Shown piece after piece: positions 34,613 to 44,377 of a stretch of DNA of 64,000 bases. How positions within the stretch are numbered: the stretch's first letter is position 1; every line of letters starts with the position of its first letter. The stretch lies in assembly GCF_003610555.1 (NCBI RefSeq), contig NZ_RAPQ01000008.1:1418490-1482489 (forward strand), given 5' to 3'. The DNA is from Marinifilum flexuosum. Its GTDB lineage: Bacteria; Bacteroidota; Bacteroidia; Bacteroidales; Marinifilaceae. The notes beneath the pieces are model-generated. The model ran no database searches. It was not told where the DNA came from and worked only from the letters and a program-made list of their open reading frames with translations. Made by a program: the position numbers and the translations under genes.

Positions 34613-35926
34613 ATGCGAAAACAGCTTACATTTCATATCACTAATCCGAGCAGGTTTAAGGATCAGCTTCTATTTTGGAGCAAGAAGTTCGAGTATGTTA
34701 GTATACTCGATAGTCATGAGGTGAATCAGAAAGTAAATTCGAAGGCCGAATACAATACCTACGAATTGGTTGCCGGTATTGATGCGCTTCAAATTATTGA
34801 ACCAAAACAGGATTGTTTTCATTATTTGAAAGAGAACATTGAAAAATCGAAAGATTGGTGGTTTGGTTATTTGGGCTATGATTTGAAGAATGAGATTGAA
34901 GAGTTAAAGTCTGAAAATCATGATGGATTGGATTTTCCGGAAATGAACTTTTTCCGACCATGTTGGGTCTTCCTTTTGGATGAGGATACGCTGATTGTTC
35001 ATTATTACAATGAAGAATTTACTGAAGATGAGGTGCTTTCTTTGGTTCAAAATCTTCAAGACATGGAATTGCCTGGTGAAAAATCCATTTCTGTAGATCA
35101 AATTCATTCAAGAATCTCTCGTGATGAGTATTTGGAGGCTGTTAATCAACTGAAAGATCATATTCGAAGAGGAGATATTTACGAGGTGAACTTCTGCCAG
35201 GAATTTTATGCCGAAGATTGCTACATTAAGCCTCGCGGCACCTATCAGAAACTAACCGAAGTTTCGCCTACTCCGTACTCGGGCTTTTACCAAATGGGGC
35301 AGCAATATTTGTTGTCGGCCAGTCCGGAGCGATTTATCAAGAAAGTTGGAAAGAAAATTATTTCTCAACCCATAAAAGGAACAGCCAGGCGGGGAGCAAG
35401 CGAAGCTGAAGACAAGCAAATAAAGGAGACTTTGTTTAACGATCCGAAAGAGAGAGCTGAGAATATCATGATTGTAGATTTGGTACGAAACGACTTATCG
35501 AGAACAGCCGAAAAAGGATCGGTAATCGTTGAGGAGTTGTGTGGGATTTATTCTTTCCCTCAGGTGCACCAAATGATTTCGACTGTTGTTTCGGAGCTTA
35601 AAGAAGGGGTACACTTTATTGAAGCCATTCGTCAGTGTTTTCCTATGGGATCGATGACCGGCGCTCCTAAGGTTCGTGCCATGAAACTGATTGAAAAGTA
35701 CGAAACAACAAAAAGGGGATTGTTTTCCGGAGCTATAGGATACATTACACCTGAAGGTGATTTTGATTTTAATGTGGTAATTCGCAGCATACTTTATAAT
35801 GCAAGAAATCATTATCTTTCGTTTATGGTTGGTGGGGCCATTACCATGCAAGCTGAGGCTGAGAAAGAATATGAAGAGTGCATGTTGAAAGCCAAAGCCA
35901 TCATGAAAGTTTTAAAAAATCATTAA
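34613..35926 (+). CDS. pabB: Aminodeoxychorismate synthase component I
   Basis: 437 residues, chorismate-utilising fold. 'RRGDIYEVNFCQEF', 'SPERFIKK', 'QPIKGTARRG' (the Lys of PIKGT marks PabB rather than TrpE), 'NIMIVDLVRNDLSR' and 'CFPMGSMTGAPKVRAM' are all present. It forms 4-amino-4-deoxychorismate from chorismate for folate synthesis; the glutaminase (PabA) and lyase (PabC) are not adjacent. Start ATG sits 4 bp after a TAAATTTG promoter box. tilS follows after 96 bp. Confidence 0.9.
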   Translation: MRKQLTFHITNPSRFKDQLLFWSKKFEYVSILDSHEVNQKVNSKAEYNTYELVAGIDALQIIEPKQDCFHYLKENIEKSKDWWFGYLGYDLKNEIEELKSENHDGLDFPEMNFFRPCWVFLLDEDTLIVHYYNEEFTEDEVLSLVQNLQDMELPGEKSISVDQIHSRISRDEYLEAVNQLKDHIRRGDIYEVNFCQEFYAEDCYIKPRGTYQKLTEVSPTPYSGFYQMGQQYLLSASPERFIKKVGKKIISQPIKGTARRGASEAEDKQIKETLFNDPKERAENIMIVDLVRNDLSRTAEKGSVIVEELCGIYSFPQVHQMISTVVSELKEGVHFIEAIRQCFPMGSMTGAPKVRAMKLIEKYETTKRGLFSGAIGYITPEGDFDFNVVIRSILYNARNHYLSFMVGGAITMQAEAEKEYEECMLKAKAIMKVLKNH

Positions 35927-35957
35927 AAAAGAGAATGTGTAATTTAGTTAGAGTGGA

Positions 35958-36022
35958 AATCTTTAAATGATACTCTGATTTTAAATTATTCATTGTTAAT
36001 TGCTCATTACTAATTATAAATT
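35958..36022. repeat. AT tandem repeat between pabB and tilS
   Basis: 'ATTCATTGTTAATTGCTCA' and 'TTACTAATTATAAATTG': iterated (C/T)ATT-TAATT units, read on the minus strand as AATTA-AACAATGA-type repeats often seen in Bacteroidota intergenic DNA. Confidence 0.45.
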
Positions 36023-37351
36023 GTGACCGTGTTTCGTAAGTTAGTTCGCTTTGTAGAAGAAGAAAATCTGTTTTATCGTGATGAAAAAATTTTGGTTGCG
36101 GTAAGCGGAGGAATCGATTCTGTTGTTTTGCTTCATATGTTATTAAAAATGGAAGTAAACTGCGCCATTGCACATTGCAATTTTCATTTACGAGGCGATG
36201 AGTCGGATGGCGATTTTGAATTCGTGAAAAACCTGGCCAATAGTAACAACATTCCGTTCTATTCAAAAGATTTTGACACCAAAGCTTACGCTGATAACAA
36301 TAAGCTTTCTATTGAAATGGCAGCTCGTGAATTGAGGTATGAGTGGTTCAATCAAATTCTGGAATTAGAGAATTACCAATACATTGCCGTTGGTCATCAT
36401 GCCGATGATGTTGCAGAAACTGTACTGATTAACCTGGTAAGAGGTACCGGAATTCATGGCTTAACAGGAATAAAACCAAAATTGGGTAAGATAATTAGAC
36501 CACTGCTTCCTTTCACCCGAAAAGAGTTAGAAGAGTTTGCAGAAAGCGAAGGTTTAAATTATCGCGAAGATTCAACCAATCGAGAAACCGACTTTGTAAG
36601 GAATAAAATTCGCCACCAGGTAATTCCGGTTTTAGAGCAAATTAATCCAGCCATTAGAAAAACCATGAGCGAAAATGTTCAACGGTTTAAGGAGGTTGAA
36701 CAGATTTACAATGATGTAATTGAAGAGAATCGCTTGCATTTGGTTTTTCAGAGGGAGAATCAACTGTTAATCTCCATTGCACGATTGCAGGAATTGCCTT
36801 CTCCATCATCTCATTTGTTCGAAATATTATCACCTTACGGATTTCACCATCGTGATGTAAGAATGATTGCCAAATCGTTAGGTTCCATTTCTGGTAAAAG
36901 GTTCTTTTCATCCACACACCAGGTTTTAAGAGATAGAAAGTATTTGATTTTATCTGAATTGGAAGAAAATGATTCCAGCGAATATCTGTTGGAGGAAAAA
37001 TCAGGTTTGATTGAATTTCCAATGGAAATGGAGGCATCATTTATTGATAGAACGCCAAGCTTTAAATTTCCAAGCAATCCTGAAATTGCATGTCTGGATG
37101 CCAGTAAGTTGAAGTTTCCGCTTAAGCTGCGTAAATGGCAACAGGGAGATAGTTTCCGTCCGATAGGCATGAAGGGAAACAAGAAAATATCCGATTTCTT
37201 TATCGATCAAAAGTTTTCTTTACAGGATAAGGAAAATACCTGGTTATTGATTTCTGGCGATAGAATTGCCTGGGTTGTTGGCCATCGTTTGGATGATCGA
37301 TTTAAGATTACCGCTACAACTACCAAAATATTTAAATTGGAGATGAAGTAG
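36023..37351 (+). CDS. tilS: tRNA(Ile)-lysidine synthetase
   Basis: 442 residues. ATP-pyrophosphatase P-loop 'VAVSGGIDSVVLLHML', 'AHCNFHLRGDESDGD', 'GHHADDVAETVLINLVRG' and 'DSTNRETDFVRNKIRH' define TilS; the C-terminal domain has 'LRKWQQGDSFRPIGMKG' and 'KKISDFFIDQKF'. It converts C34 of the CAU-anticodon tRNA-Ile to lysidine. The start is GTG (36023); there is no ATG near. It begins right after the AT repeat. The 363-bp element starts 8 bp past the stop. Confidence 0.92.
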   Translation: MTVFRKLVRFVEEENLFYRDEKILVAVSGGIDSVVLLHMLLKMEVNCAIAHCNFHLRGDESDGDFEFVKNLANSNNIPFYSKDFDTKAYADNNKLSIEMAARELRYEWFNQILELENYQYIAVGHHADDVAETVLINLVRGTGIHGLTGIKPKLGKIIRPLLPFTRKELEEFAESEGLNYREDSTNRETDFVRNKIRHQVIPVLEQINPAIRKTMSENVQRFKEVEQIYNDVIEENRLHLVFQRENQLLISIARLQELPSPSSHLFEILSPYGFHHRDVRMIAKSLGSISGKRFFSSTHQVLRDRKYLILSELEENDSSEYLLEEKSGLIEFPMEMEASFIDRTPSFKFPSNPEIACLDASKLKFPLKLRKWQQGDSFRPIGMKGNKKISDFFIDQKFSLQDKENTWLLISGDRIAWVVGHRLDDRFKITATTTKIFKLEMK

Positions 37352-37403
37352 CATCTGGTAATATTACGGTGCGCTGCATCTGTCTTCTCATCACGATTAC
37401 TTT

Positions 37404-37468
37404 CTATAAATATAACGCAACTCTGTTGCTTGATTTACATGAATGAATATGGTAGGGAATACCTTAAT
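37404..37468 (+). repeat. 65-bp repeat unit, copy 1
   Basis: Starts CTATAAATATAACGCAACTC; contains GCAACTCTGTTGC and GGTAGGGAATACC. Differs from copy 2 at four positions. Confidence 0.85.
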
Positions 37469-37606
37469 CTTTTCTTTTGGGATATTTTAAAGTATAGTGG
37501 TTGCGATTGGTTTTGATCCGCAATTTGGGTAAGAATTTGGCTTGGGAATTTAATTATCCTATAATAAAACGTTGCTCTGCACCTGGCTTTCCACAATTAT
37601 TATTGG

Positions 37607-37671
37607 CTATAAATATAACGCAACTCTGTTGCTTGAATTGCATGAATGAATATGGTACGGAGTACCTTAAT
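37607..37671 (+). repeat. 65-bp repeat unit, copy 2
   Basis: Same start; second hairpin here is GGTAC-GGA-GTACC, one base pair longer than in copy 1. Starts of the copies are 203 bp apart. Confidence 0.85.
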
Positions 37672-37802
37672 ATTTATAGAATGACATTGCTTGTTTTTTA
37701 AGGTGCAACGCACCGTAATATTTTGAGATTAAAAGCTAATACTTGACCCATAATTTATAAATTAGCCTCTACAATTAAACAACTAACCAATAAACTCAAA
37801 AC

Positions 37803-38885
37803 ATGATAAAACTAAAACACAGCCTAGCTATCTTTTTATTAGGCATGCTTTCTCTTTCAGGATTTTCTCAATCTCAGGAAATTAAAAGTGAGATTGAAGA
37901 GCTTAAGAATTACAACGAAAATTTAGACCACCGATTGGATCGTTTACAAAAAATGGTAGATGATATCATTTGGTTCGAAAGATTAGGTGATGTTGCTCAT
38001 ATCGATAAATTATACATTTACGGACCACCAAAGTGGAAGGAGAAAAATCCGACGGCAAAAGGAGCAGGGAATCCTGTAAAGTTTTGGACCTATGCCTTTT
38101 TTCCAAAAAACTTAGATGTCAATAAGAAGTACCCTTTAATGGTGTTGCCTCACGGTGGAGTACATGGCGATTTTACAACCTATTACACCCATATTGTTAG
38201 AGAGTTAATTGCTCAGGAATATATTGTTGTTGCTGCAGAATATCGTGGCAGTACAGGATACGGTAAAGGTCATTACGAGAAAATAGATTACGGTGGATTA
38301 GAGAATGAAGATGTTTATGCCAGCCGCAATTACATGATTGAAAATTACGATTTTGTTGATGATAATAGAGTAGGAATCATGGGGTGGAGCCATGGTGGAA
38401 TGATTACACTTTTCAATTTGTTTAATCACCCAAATGATTATAAAGTTGGATTTGCAGGAGTTCCCGTGAGTGATTTGGTTGCTCGTATGGGATACATGAC
38501 GCAATCATATCGCGATTTGTACTCGGCTGACTACCATATTGGCAAAACAGCCAATGATAATTTGGCTGAATATCGCAGGCGATCACCAGCTTGGAATACT
38601 CATAAATTTCAGAATACACCCTTATTGATTCATACCAATACCAACGACGATGATGTAAATGTTTTAGAAGTAGAGCATTTAATTAAATCGCTAAAAGCGG
38701 ATGGTAAAACATTTGAATATGAAATTTATCAGGCAGTTCCTGGTGGGCACTCTTTTGATAGAATGGACACAAAGAAGGCAAAAGAAATCCGTGTAAAGAT
38801 TTATAAGTTTTTGTCGAAGCAGTTAAAACCCAACAAACCTATAAATACTTTTAAAGATATTCAGAAAGCTGGGTATCGATTTTAA
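37803..38885 (+). CDS. Secreted S9-like alpha/beta-hydrolase (peptidase/esterase)
   Basis: 360 residues with a signal peptide ('AIFLLGMLSLSGFSQ'). After a short coiled-coil (about 25-50) comes an alpha/beta-hydrolase domain: 'PLMVLPHGGVHGDF' (oxyanion hole), 'AAEYRGSTGYGKGHYEKIDYG', nucleophile elbow 'GIMGWSHGGMITLFN', acid 'LIHTNTNDDDVNVLEVEHL' and 'GGHSFDRMD' (His). These are the marks of prolyl oligopeptidase (S9)-type serine hydrolases lacking the propeller. Substrate unknown; it acts in the periplasm or outside. Terminator at 38904-38938. Confidence 0.85.
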   Translation: MIKLKHSLAIFLLGMLSLSGFSQSQEIKSEIEELKNYNENLDHRLDRLQKMVDDIIWFERLGDVAHIDKLYIYGPPKWKEKNPTAKGAGNPVKFWTYAFFPKNLDVNKKYPLMVLPHGGVHGDFTTYYTHIVRELIAQEYIVVAAEYRGSTGYGKGHYEKIDYGGLENEDVYASRNYMIENYDFVDDNRVGIMGWSHGGMITLFNLFNHPNDYKVGFAGVPVSDLVARMGYMTQSYRDLYSADYHIGKTANDNLAEYRRRSPAWNTHKFQNTPLLIHTNTNDDDVNVLEVEHLIKSLKADGKTFEYEIYQAVPGGHSFDRMDTKKAKEIRVKIYKFLSKQLKPNKPINTFKDIQKAGYRF

Positions 38886-38903
38886 ATACAACAGCATATA
38901 TAA

Positions 38904-38938
38904 AAGAAGCATGACTTTTAAGCCATGCTTCTTTTTGT
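38904..38938 (+). terminator. Bidirectional terminator between the S9-like gene and pccB
   Basis: AAGAAGCATG-loop-CATGCTTCTT then TTTTG; A-rich other side, so it can serve both converging genes. Confidence 0.8.
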
Positions 38939-38950
38939 ATTTAATCTGAT

Positions 38951-40486
38951 CTATAAAGGAATGTTTCCGTGTTTTTTAGGAGGATTTTGTTCACTCTTAT
39001 TGGCACACATTTCCAGAGCCTGAATCAGCTTGTATCTACTTTCCTTAGGTTGAATTACTTCATCAATATACCCCAACTCTGCAGCTTTATATGGATGAGC
39101 AAACTTATCACGGTAATCATCGATCGCCTCTGCACGTTCCGTTTCGGTTAAACCTTTGTGCATGATATTTACAGCACCTTCGGCTCCCATTACAGCAATT
39201 TCTCCTGTTGGATATGAATAATTGATATCAGCACCAATATGTTTTGAAGCCATTACGTCGTATGCACCACCATATGCCTTACGTGTAATTAATGTGATTT
39301 TAGGAACAGTTGCTTCGGCAAATGCATAGAGAAGTTTAGCACCATGCTTTATAATTCCACCGTACTCTTGAGCTGTTCCAGGAAGGAATCCAGGGACATC
39401 TACAAATGTGATTAAGGGAAGATTAAAAGCATCGCAGAAACGAACAAAACGAGCAGCTTTGGTTGAACTGTTAATGTCTAATACTCCAGCCATATTTGCT
39501 GGATTATTAGCAACGATTCCAACTGGTTTACCTGCTAAACGAGCAAAACCAATGGTGATATTCTGAGCATATAATGGCATTACCTCAAAGAAATTGTGAT
39601 CATCAACAACAGTTTCAATAATCTCCTTGATATCATATGGCTTGTTAGGATCGGCAGGAACAATGGTCTGAAGTTTTTCATCTTCGCGATGAATATTATC
39701 GGTACAAGGTTTTACCGGAGGATCTTCCATATTGTTTGAAGGTAGGAAGCCAATTAACTCTCGCAACATCATCATTGCCTGTTCATCATTATCGGCGGTA
39801 AAGTGAGCAACTCCACTTTTTGAGTTGTGAGTAAGAGCCCCACCCAGTTCTTCTTTGGTTACCTCTTCGTGGGTTACTGTTTTAATAACATCCGGACCTG
39901 TTACAAACATATAGCTTGTATCTTTCACCATCATTATAAAATCGGTGAGGGCAGGAGAATACACAGCACCACCGGCACAAGGTCCCATAATTGCAGAAAT
40001 TTGTGGTATAACGCCAGAGCCACGAACATTTTGATAGAAAATATCAGCATAACCAGCCAAACTTTGTACACCTTCTTGAATTCTTGCCCCACCAGAGTCA
40101 TTTAATCCAATAATAGGAGCACCCATTTTCATAGCCAGTTTGGTAATTTTTACAATTTTATCAGCATTTGCACGACTTAATGAACCTCCAAATACTGTAA
40201 AATCTTGTGCAAATACATAAACCAGTCGGCCGTCCACCTTACCATATCCGCATACAACACCATCGCCTAGAATTTTGTTTTTTTCCATTCCAAAGTCGGT
40301 AGAACGGTGAGTTACCATTTTATCAACCTCGACAAATGTTTCTGGGTCCAATAGGTCATGTATTCTTTCGCGCGCTGTTTTTTTACCTGCAGCATGATGC
40401 TTGTCAATTCTTTCTTGTCCGCCTCCTTCTTCAGCAGCCTTATTTAATTCTTCAAATTTTTTGATTTTATCTTCTAATGTCAACAT
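38951..40486 (-). CDS. pccB: Propionyl-CoA carboxylase beta (carboxyltransferase) subunit
   Basis: About 511 residues from MLTLEDKI. Two crotonase-fold domains with '[13 protein letters not shown]', 'SGGARIQEG', '[16 protein letters not shown]', '[11 protein letters not shown]' and '[11 protein letters not shown]'. Works with AccC and the biotin protein encoded upstream to carboxylate propionyl-CoA to methylmalonyl-CoA. Start: an upstream in-frame ATG (40510) adds eight residues but lies in an AT repeat, so I use 40486. Last gene of a three-gene minus-strand operon. Paralogue of mmdA (6474-8030). Confidence 0.92.
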   Translation of the reverse strand: MLTLEDKIKKFEELNKAAEEGGGQERIDKHHAAGKKTARERIHDLLDPETFVEVDKMVTHRSTDFGMEKNKILGDGVVCGYGKVDGRLVYVFAQDFTVFGGSLSRANADKIVKITKLAMKMGAPIIGLNDSGGARIQEGVQSLAGYADIFYQNVRGSGVIPQISAIMGPCAGGAVYSPALTDFIMMVKDTSYMFVTGPDVIKTVTHEEVTKEELGGALTHNSKSGVAHFTADNDEQAMMMLRELIGFLPSNNMEDPPVKPCTDNIHREDEKLQTIVPADPNKPYDIKEIIETVVDDHNFFEVMPLYAQNITIGFARLAGKPVGIVANNPANMAGVLDINSSTKAARFVRFCDAFNLPLITFVDVPGFLPGTAQEYGGIIKHGAKLLYAFAEATVPKITLITRKAYGGAYDVMASKHIGADINYSYPTGEIAVMGAEGAVNIMHKGLTETERAEAIDDYRDKFAHPYKAAELGYIDEVIQPKESRYKLIQALEMCANKSEQNPPKKHGNIPL

Positions 40487-40492
40487 GTTTCT

Positions 40493-40530
40493 TAAATTAC
40501 AAATTATCAATTACAAATTACAATTTGAAA
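40493..40530. repeat. AT tandem repeat between BCCP gene and pccB
   Basis: 'AAATTACAAATTATCAATTA' followed by 'CAAATTACAATTTG': repeats of the unit (A)CAAATTA. Confidence 0.5.
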
Positions 40531-40545
40531 GTGAGTAGTCGAACG

Positions 40546-41055
40546 CTAATCGATGTATATTAATGGTTGATTTCCATCAATAGTATCATCTTCATCAACA
40601 TAGATCTCTTTAATTACTCCATCTTTCATGGCTTTGTATTCACTCTCCATTTTCATTGCAGAAACAATGATTACGGTTTCTCCCTTACAAATATCCTGTC
40701 CAATTTCTACAGGGATCTTCACAACTTTTCCTGGCATAGGAGAAGATATTGTACTTTCTGCAGCCTCAAGGTCCCCCTCATTTCTTGCATTCAGATACTT
40801 GGTTTCAGCATCTATAATTTCAGCTTCGTAGGAGTGATAAAAAGTATTAACCGTATACTTTTTAGGAGAACTGTTTTCAATTAGTTCTACATTAAATGAA
40901 CGACCTTTGTACATCACAGAATAAACTCCATTTTCAACCTGTTGCATATCTAAGTCATACTCTCTGTCGTCGACTATAATCTTTACATGATTGCCATCTT
41001 CAGTAAGAAGCTCTACCTTGGCAATTCGGTCATCTAATTTTATTTCTAGTGCCAT
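40546..41055 (-). CDS. Biotin carboxyl carrier protein of propionyl-CoA carboxylase
   Basis: 169 residues. The N-terminal about 95 residues form a beta-rich domain typical of acyl-CoA carboxylase biotin subunits; then a hinge 'SSPMPGKVVKIPVEIGQD' and the biotinyl domain with 'VSAMKMESEYKAM', biotin on Lys about 135. Carries CO2 from AccC to PccB. 18-bp gap after accC and 59 bp before pccB (repeat inserted there). Confidence 0.9.
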   Translation of the reverse strand: MALEIKLDDRIAKVELLTEDGNHVKIIVDDREYDLDMQQVENGVYSVMYKGRSFNVELIENSSPKKYTVNTFYHSYEAEIIDAETKYLNARNEGDLEAAESTISSPMPGKVVKIPVEIGQDICKGETVIIVSAMKMESEYKAMKDGVIKEIYVDEDDTIDGNQPLIYID

Positions 41056-41073
41056 AATTAATTTCTTTAATCT

Positions 41074-42597
41074 TTAATTTTCACTTGATCTGTACACACC
41101 TCTTCGGCGACCGAAATCTTTCCACCTGCTAGGTTTGCATGTAGATGGATCTGCTTGTACATTTTTTAATTTGTGGTGATAGTCCAAAAAGGCTGTAACT
41201 ATGGCTAAATCTTCGAACTGTTGCTTGGCTTCATCATCGGCAAGCAAGAATTCTTCATTGTTTTGTATAAAGTGAGTATCATATGTTCCTTCTCTAAATT
41301 CACGGCAATCCATGATTCTTTCAAGAAACTTGATAGAAGTTTTCACACCGGTAATTTTGTACTCATATAATGCTCTTCGCATTCTTTCAATGGCTTCATC
41401 CCTGGTTCTTGCCCAAATGATCAATTTTGAAATCATTGGATCGTAATGGATAGGAATTTCATATCCTTCATAAACGTAGCCATCAGTTCTAACTCCAAGT
41501 CCCATTGGTTCTGTAATATGGGTAATTAATCCTGGACTTGGCATGAAGTTGTTGTCGGTATCTTCGGCGTATATTCTACATTCAATTGCATGTCCAAACT
41601 GGAAAATATCTTCTTGTTTGATATCCAGTTTTTTACCTTCAGCAATTAGAATCTGTTGTTTTACAAGGTCGTAACCTGTAGTTCTTTCTGTAATTGGATG
41701 TTCTACCTGCAAACGAGTATTCATCTCGAGGAAGTAGAAATTATGATCGTTATCAGCCAGGAATTCAATTGTTCCTGCCCCATAGTAATCAACAGCTTTT
41801 GCCGCAGCAACAGCAGCATCTCCCATTTTGGCTCTTAGCTCTGGGGTCAATAAAGGGGATGGCGTTTCTTCTACAACTTTCTGGTGTCTTCGTTGTACCG
41901 AGCACTCCCTTTCACACAAATGAACAACATTACCATGTTGATCACCTAAAATTTGAAACTCGATATGATGTGGAGAAGAGATGTATTTTTCCACATAAAC
42001 TGTATCATCTCCGAATGCAGCTCTTGCTTCTGATTTTGCAGCTCTAAGGCCTTCAAGAATATTTTCTTCTTTGTCAACCATTCGCATCCCTTTTCCACCT
42101 CCGCCAGCAGAAGCTTTAATCATAACCGGTAAGCCAATTTCTTTAATAACGCGAAGAGCAGTTTCATCATCTTCAAGATTTTCTTTTGTTCCTGGTACTA
42201 CGGGAACACCACCATCAATCATGGTTTGGCGAGCAGTAATTTTATCACCCATAGTAGAGATAACTTCAGGAGTAGGTCCAATAAATATGATACCTTCTTC
42301 TTTACATCGTCTAGAAAATTCGGCATTTTCACTAAGAAAACCGTATCCAGGATGGATAGCATCGGCTTTTGATCGCTTGGCTACTTCAATTATTTTTTCA
42401 ATGTTTAAATAACTTTCCGCTGATGCTGCAGGTCCAATGTGAAAAGCCTGATCGGCATATCGAACATGCATTGAAGTTCGATCAACATCAGAATAAACTG
42501 CAACGGAAAGAATTCCTAATTCTCTGCATGAGCGCATTACTCGCAGTGCAATTTCTCCTCGATTAGCAACGAGGACTTTTGAAATCTTCGTAATCAT
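41074..42597 (-). CDS. accC: Biotin carboxylase subunit
   Basis: 507 residues. ATP-grasp biotin carboxylase: 'NRGEIALRVMRSCRELGI', glycine-rich 'IKASAGGGGKGMRMV', 'ECSVQRRHQKVVEETPS', 'FLEMNTRLQVEHPITE' and 'IECRIYAED'. It carboxylates the biotin arm with ATP and bicarbonate. About 50 residues longer than E. coli AccC, with a basic C-terminal tail ('KPSRWKDFGRRRGVYRSSE') that probably contacts the partner subunits. Same operon as the biotin carrier and pccB; promoter at 42723-42752. Confidence 0.93.
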   Translation of the reverse strand: MITKISKVLVANRGEIALRVMRSCRELGILSVAVYSDVDRTSMHVRYADQAFHIGPAASAESYLNIEKIIEVAKRSKADAIHPGYGFLSENAEFSRRCKEEGIIFIGPTPEVISTMGDKITARQTMIDGGVPVVPGTKENLEDDETALRVIKEIGLPVMIKASAGGGGKGMRMVDKEENILEGLRAAKSEARAAFGDDTVYVEKYISSPHHIEFQILGDQHGNVVHLCERECSVQRRHQKVVEETPSPLLTPELRAKMGDAAVAAAKAVDYYGAGTIEFLADNDHNFYFLEMNTRLQVEHPITERTTGYDLVKQQILIAEGKKLDIKQEDIFQFGHAIECRIYAEDTDNNFMPSPGLITHITEPMGLGVRTDGYVYEGYEIPIHYDPMISKLIIWARTRDEAIERMRRALYEYKITGVKTSIKFLERIMDCREFREGTYDTHFIQNNEEFLLADDEAKQQFEDLAIVTAFLDYHHKLKNVQADPSTCKPSRWKDFGRRRGVYRSSEN

Positions 42598-42958
42598 AGT
42601 TTTGGTTAATTGTTAATTGAGCTTTATAAAAGCTTTGTTTTAAGTCAATTATTTACCATTAGATTAGGAATAGTTTCCCAAAAAAAAGATAATATACAGC
42701 ATAAATATGTTGTACAGCATGTCAAAAATAATTAAAAAATCGAAGTTTCCAAGTAATTAAATATGAACATGTATCAATGCGATTTGACATAAAAACATGA
42801 CAAATATCATGAGATTTGCGCGAGTTTATTGGAGTTCTTACTCTTAATTAGAATTTATATATGTCAGTTTGTTAACGAATAAAAAAGTTGCAAAGTGAGA
42901 TTGTAAGTGGGAGTACTATAGTTACTTAGGTGCTTTAAGAGGAGTGGGAGGAATATTT
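42598..42958. other. Intergenic region upstream of accC
   Basis: 361 bp; holds the accC promoter and otherwise no gene. No clear terminator is seen for the SO_0444-type gene that ends at 42959, so some read-through into accC is possible. Confidence 0.4.
42723..42752 (-). promoter_or_regulatory. Promoter of the accC-BCCP-pccB operon
   Basis: Minus strand TTG (42752-42750), 19-bp spacer, TATTTTTG (42730-42723); leader about 120 nt. Confidence 0.55.
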
Positions 42959-44281
42959 TTATTTCTCAGATTTTTCATCAAATTCAAACCCTAAGCTTTC
43001 GATTTCTTTTTTTATTTGAGATAGCTTAATTGATGTTCCAACCATGCGCAATATTTTCTGCTCAAGGTTAACTTCTGCAATCTCAATATTACAAAGTGCA
43101 CCAATGTGTTTTTCAACACTATTTTTACAATGGTTGCATTTCATTCCATTTACGATTACAAATTTTTCTTCTTTTTGAGGTATTGTAATTTGAGTTTGTA
43201 GTTCTTTTTTAGATGATAAGTATTTCTGAAAATATCCATTAATGATTAAAAGTGAAAGACTAATACTGCTTCCCCATTTTAGCCAATTAGGAAGTTCCCA
43301 ATGACCTTCATGTCCAGTCATGTGATGATGTAATCCACCAAAAGCAAACCATTCTCTTGGAAGAAGATTATCTATTAGTAGTCCAAATACAATTGCACCA
43401 CTAATTATAGAGATAAGATAAGCCCACATTGTTTTTTTTCCAAGAACCTTATTTAGTACAGTAATGGTTGCAGCATTAGTGGCAGGGCCAGCCATTAAGA
43501 AAACAAGAGCAGCTCCTGGCGATAAGCCTTTCATCATTAGAACTGCTGCTACTGGCACTGATGAGGTTGCACAAATATACAATGGAATGGAAGCTATTAG
43601 TATAACTAGCATTCCTATAAGATCATTTCCAATAAAGCTTGTAAAGAAATCATCAGGAATTAATACAGAAATAGCAGCGGCCAATAGTAAACCAATAATC
43701 AACCATTTTGAAATATCTTGTAAGAATTCAACAAAGGCATAATGGAAAAGTGTATATATCTTTGATTTTTTTGTTTTAGAAAGCTTTTTGTTTGAATCGC
43801 ATCCATCATTATTCTTTTCACTCTTGGTACAGCAATTGTCAGAACTAATTTCAGAATTGATATTATCTGAATCATCTACTTTATTAGTTAAAACGCCACC
43901 AAAAAAACCAGTTGTCAAAGCAATAAAAGGTCGAATAATTGCAAATGGCAGTCCTAAAAGCGAATAGGTAACTAGTATAGAATCTACACCAGTTTGTGGA
44001 GTCGAAATAAGAAATGAAACCGAAGAACCTTTTGTAGCCCCACTTTTAAAAAATGATATGCCGGTTGGAATCACTCCACAAGAACAAAGTGGTAATGGGA
44101 TTCCAATTAATGAAGCATTTAATACTGACTTACTATTTTTTTGCCCCAGATATTTGTCTATGAAGCGTTGTGGAAAAGCCACTTTTAAGATTCCTGCAAA
44201 CAAAAAGCCAAGCATTAAATAAGGCGACATCTCATTCAGGATGTCAATAAAGTCATATATAAATTGGTTGAAATATTCCAT
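42959..44281 (-). CDS. SO_0444-type Cu/Zn efflux permease with C-terminal HMA domain
   Basis: 440 residues. Eight or so TM helices in two halves with 'PLPLCSCGVIPTGISFFKSGATKGSSV' (shown in pieces) and 'STPQTGVDSI' in the first half and 'CATSSVPVAAVLMMKGLSPGAALVFLMAGPATNAA' in the second, the signature of the DUF318/ArsP-like permease family named SO_0444 for copper/zinc efflux. A cytosolic loop is Cys-rich ('NCCTKSEKNNDGCDSN'). The C-terminal 70 residues are a heavy-metal-associated domain with 'GMKCNHCKNSVEKH' (CxxC). It likely exports soft metals or metalloids. Divergent from the porin gene, with a palindrome between them. Confidence 0.85.
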   Translation of the reverse strand: MEYFNQFIYDFIDILNEMSPYLMLGFLFAGILKVAFPQRFIDKYLGQKNSKSVLNASLIGIPLPLCSCGVIPTGISFFKSGATKGSSVSFLISTPQTGVDSILVTYSLLGLPFAIIRPFIALTTGFFGGVLTNKVDDSDNINSEISSDNCCTKSEKNNDGCDSNKKLSKTKKSKIYTLFHYAFVEFLQDISKWLIIGLLLAAAISVLIPDDFFTSFIGNDLIGMLVILIASIPLYICATSSVPVAAVLMMKGLSPGAALVFLMAGPATNAATITVLNKVLGKKTMWAYLISIISGAIVFGLLIDNLLPREWFAFGGLHHHMTGHEGHWELPNWLKWGSSISLSLLIINGYFQKYLSSKKELQTQITIPQKEEKFVIVNGMKCNHCKNSVEKHIGALCNIEIAEVNLEQKILRMVGTSIKLSQIKKEIESLGFEFDEKSEK

Positions 44282-44377
44282 TGTTTTCTTCTTGTAATCA
44301 AAGTAATTTCTGATTCAAAAGTATTAAAATATCTGGATGCTTTGATGTTTATATGCGATGAATTCTGCTCTGAAGTT

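Larger units (their letters stand above)
37360..37722. mobile_element. 363-bp element with 22-bp terminal inverted repeats and internal 65-bp duplications
   Basis: Left end AATATTACGGTGCGCTGCATCT (first 20: AATATTACGGTGCGCTGCAT) and right end, reverse-complemented, AATATTACGGTGCGTTGCAC..., 20 of 22 bases matching. Inside are two direct copies of a 65-bp unit (37404-37468 and 37607-37671, 61/65 identical), each with hairpins GCAAC-TCT-GTTGC and GGTA...TACC. No transposase frame; non-autonomous MITE- or REPIN-like element. I see no target-site duplication. Confidence 0.7.

Noticed and set aside
37501-37701. 66-codon plus-strand frame inside the 363-bp element
   Set aside because: Covers the second 65-bp repeat and shows no protein-like pattern; not a transposase.
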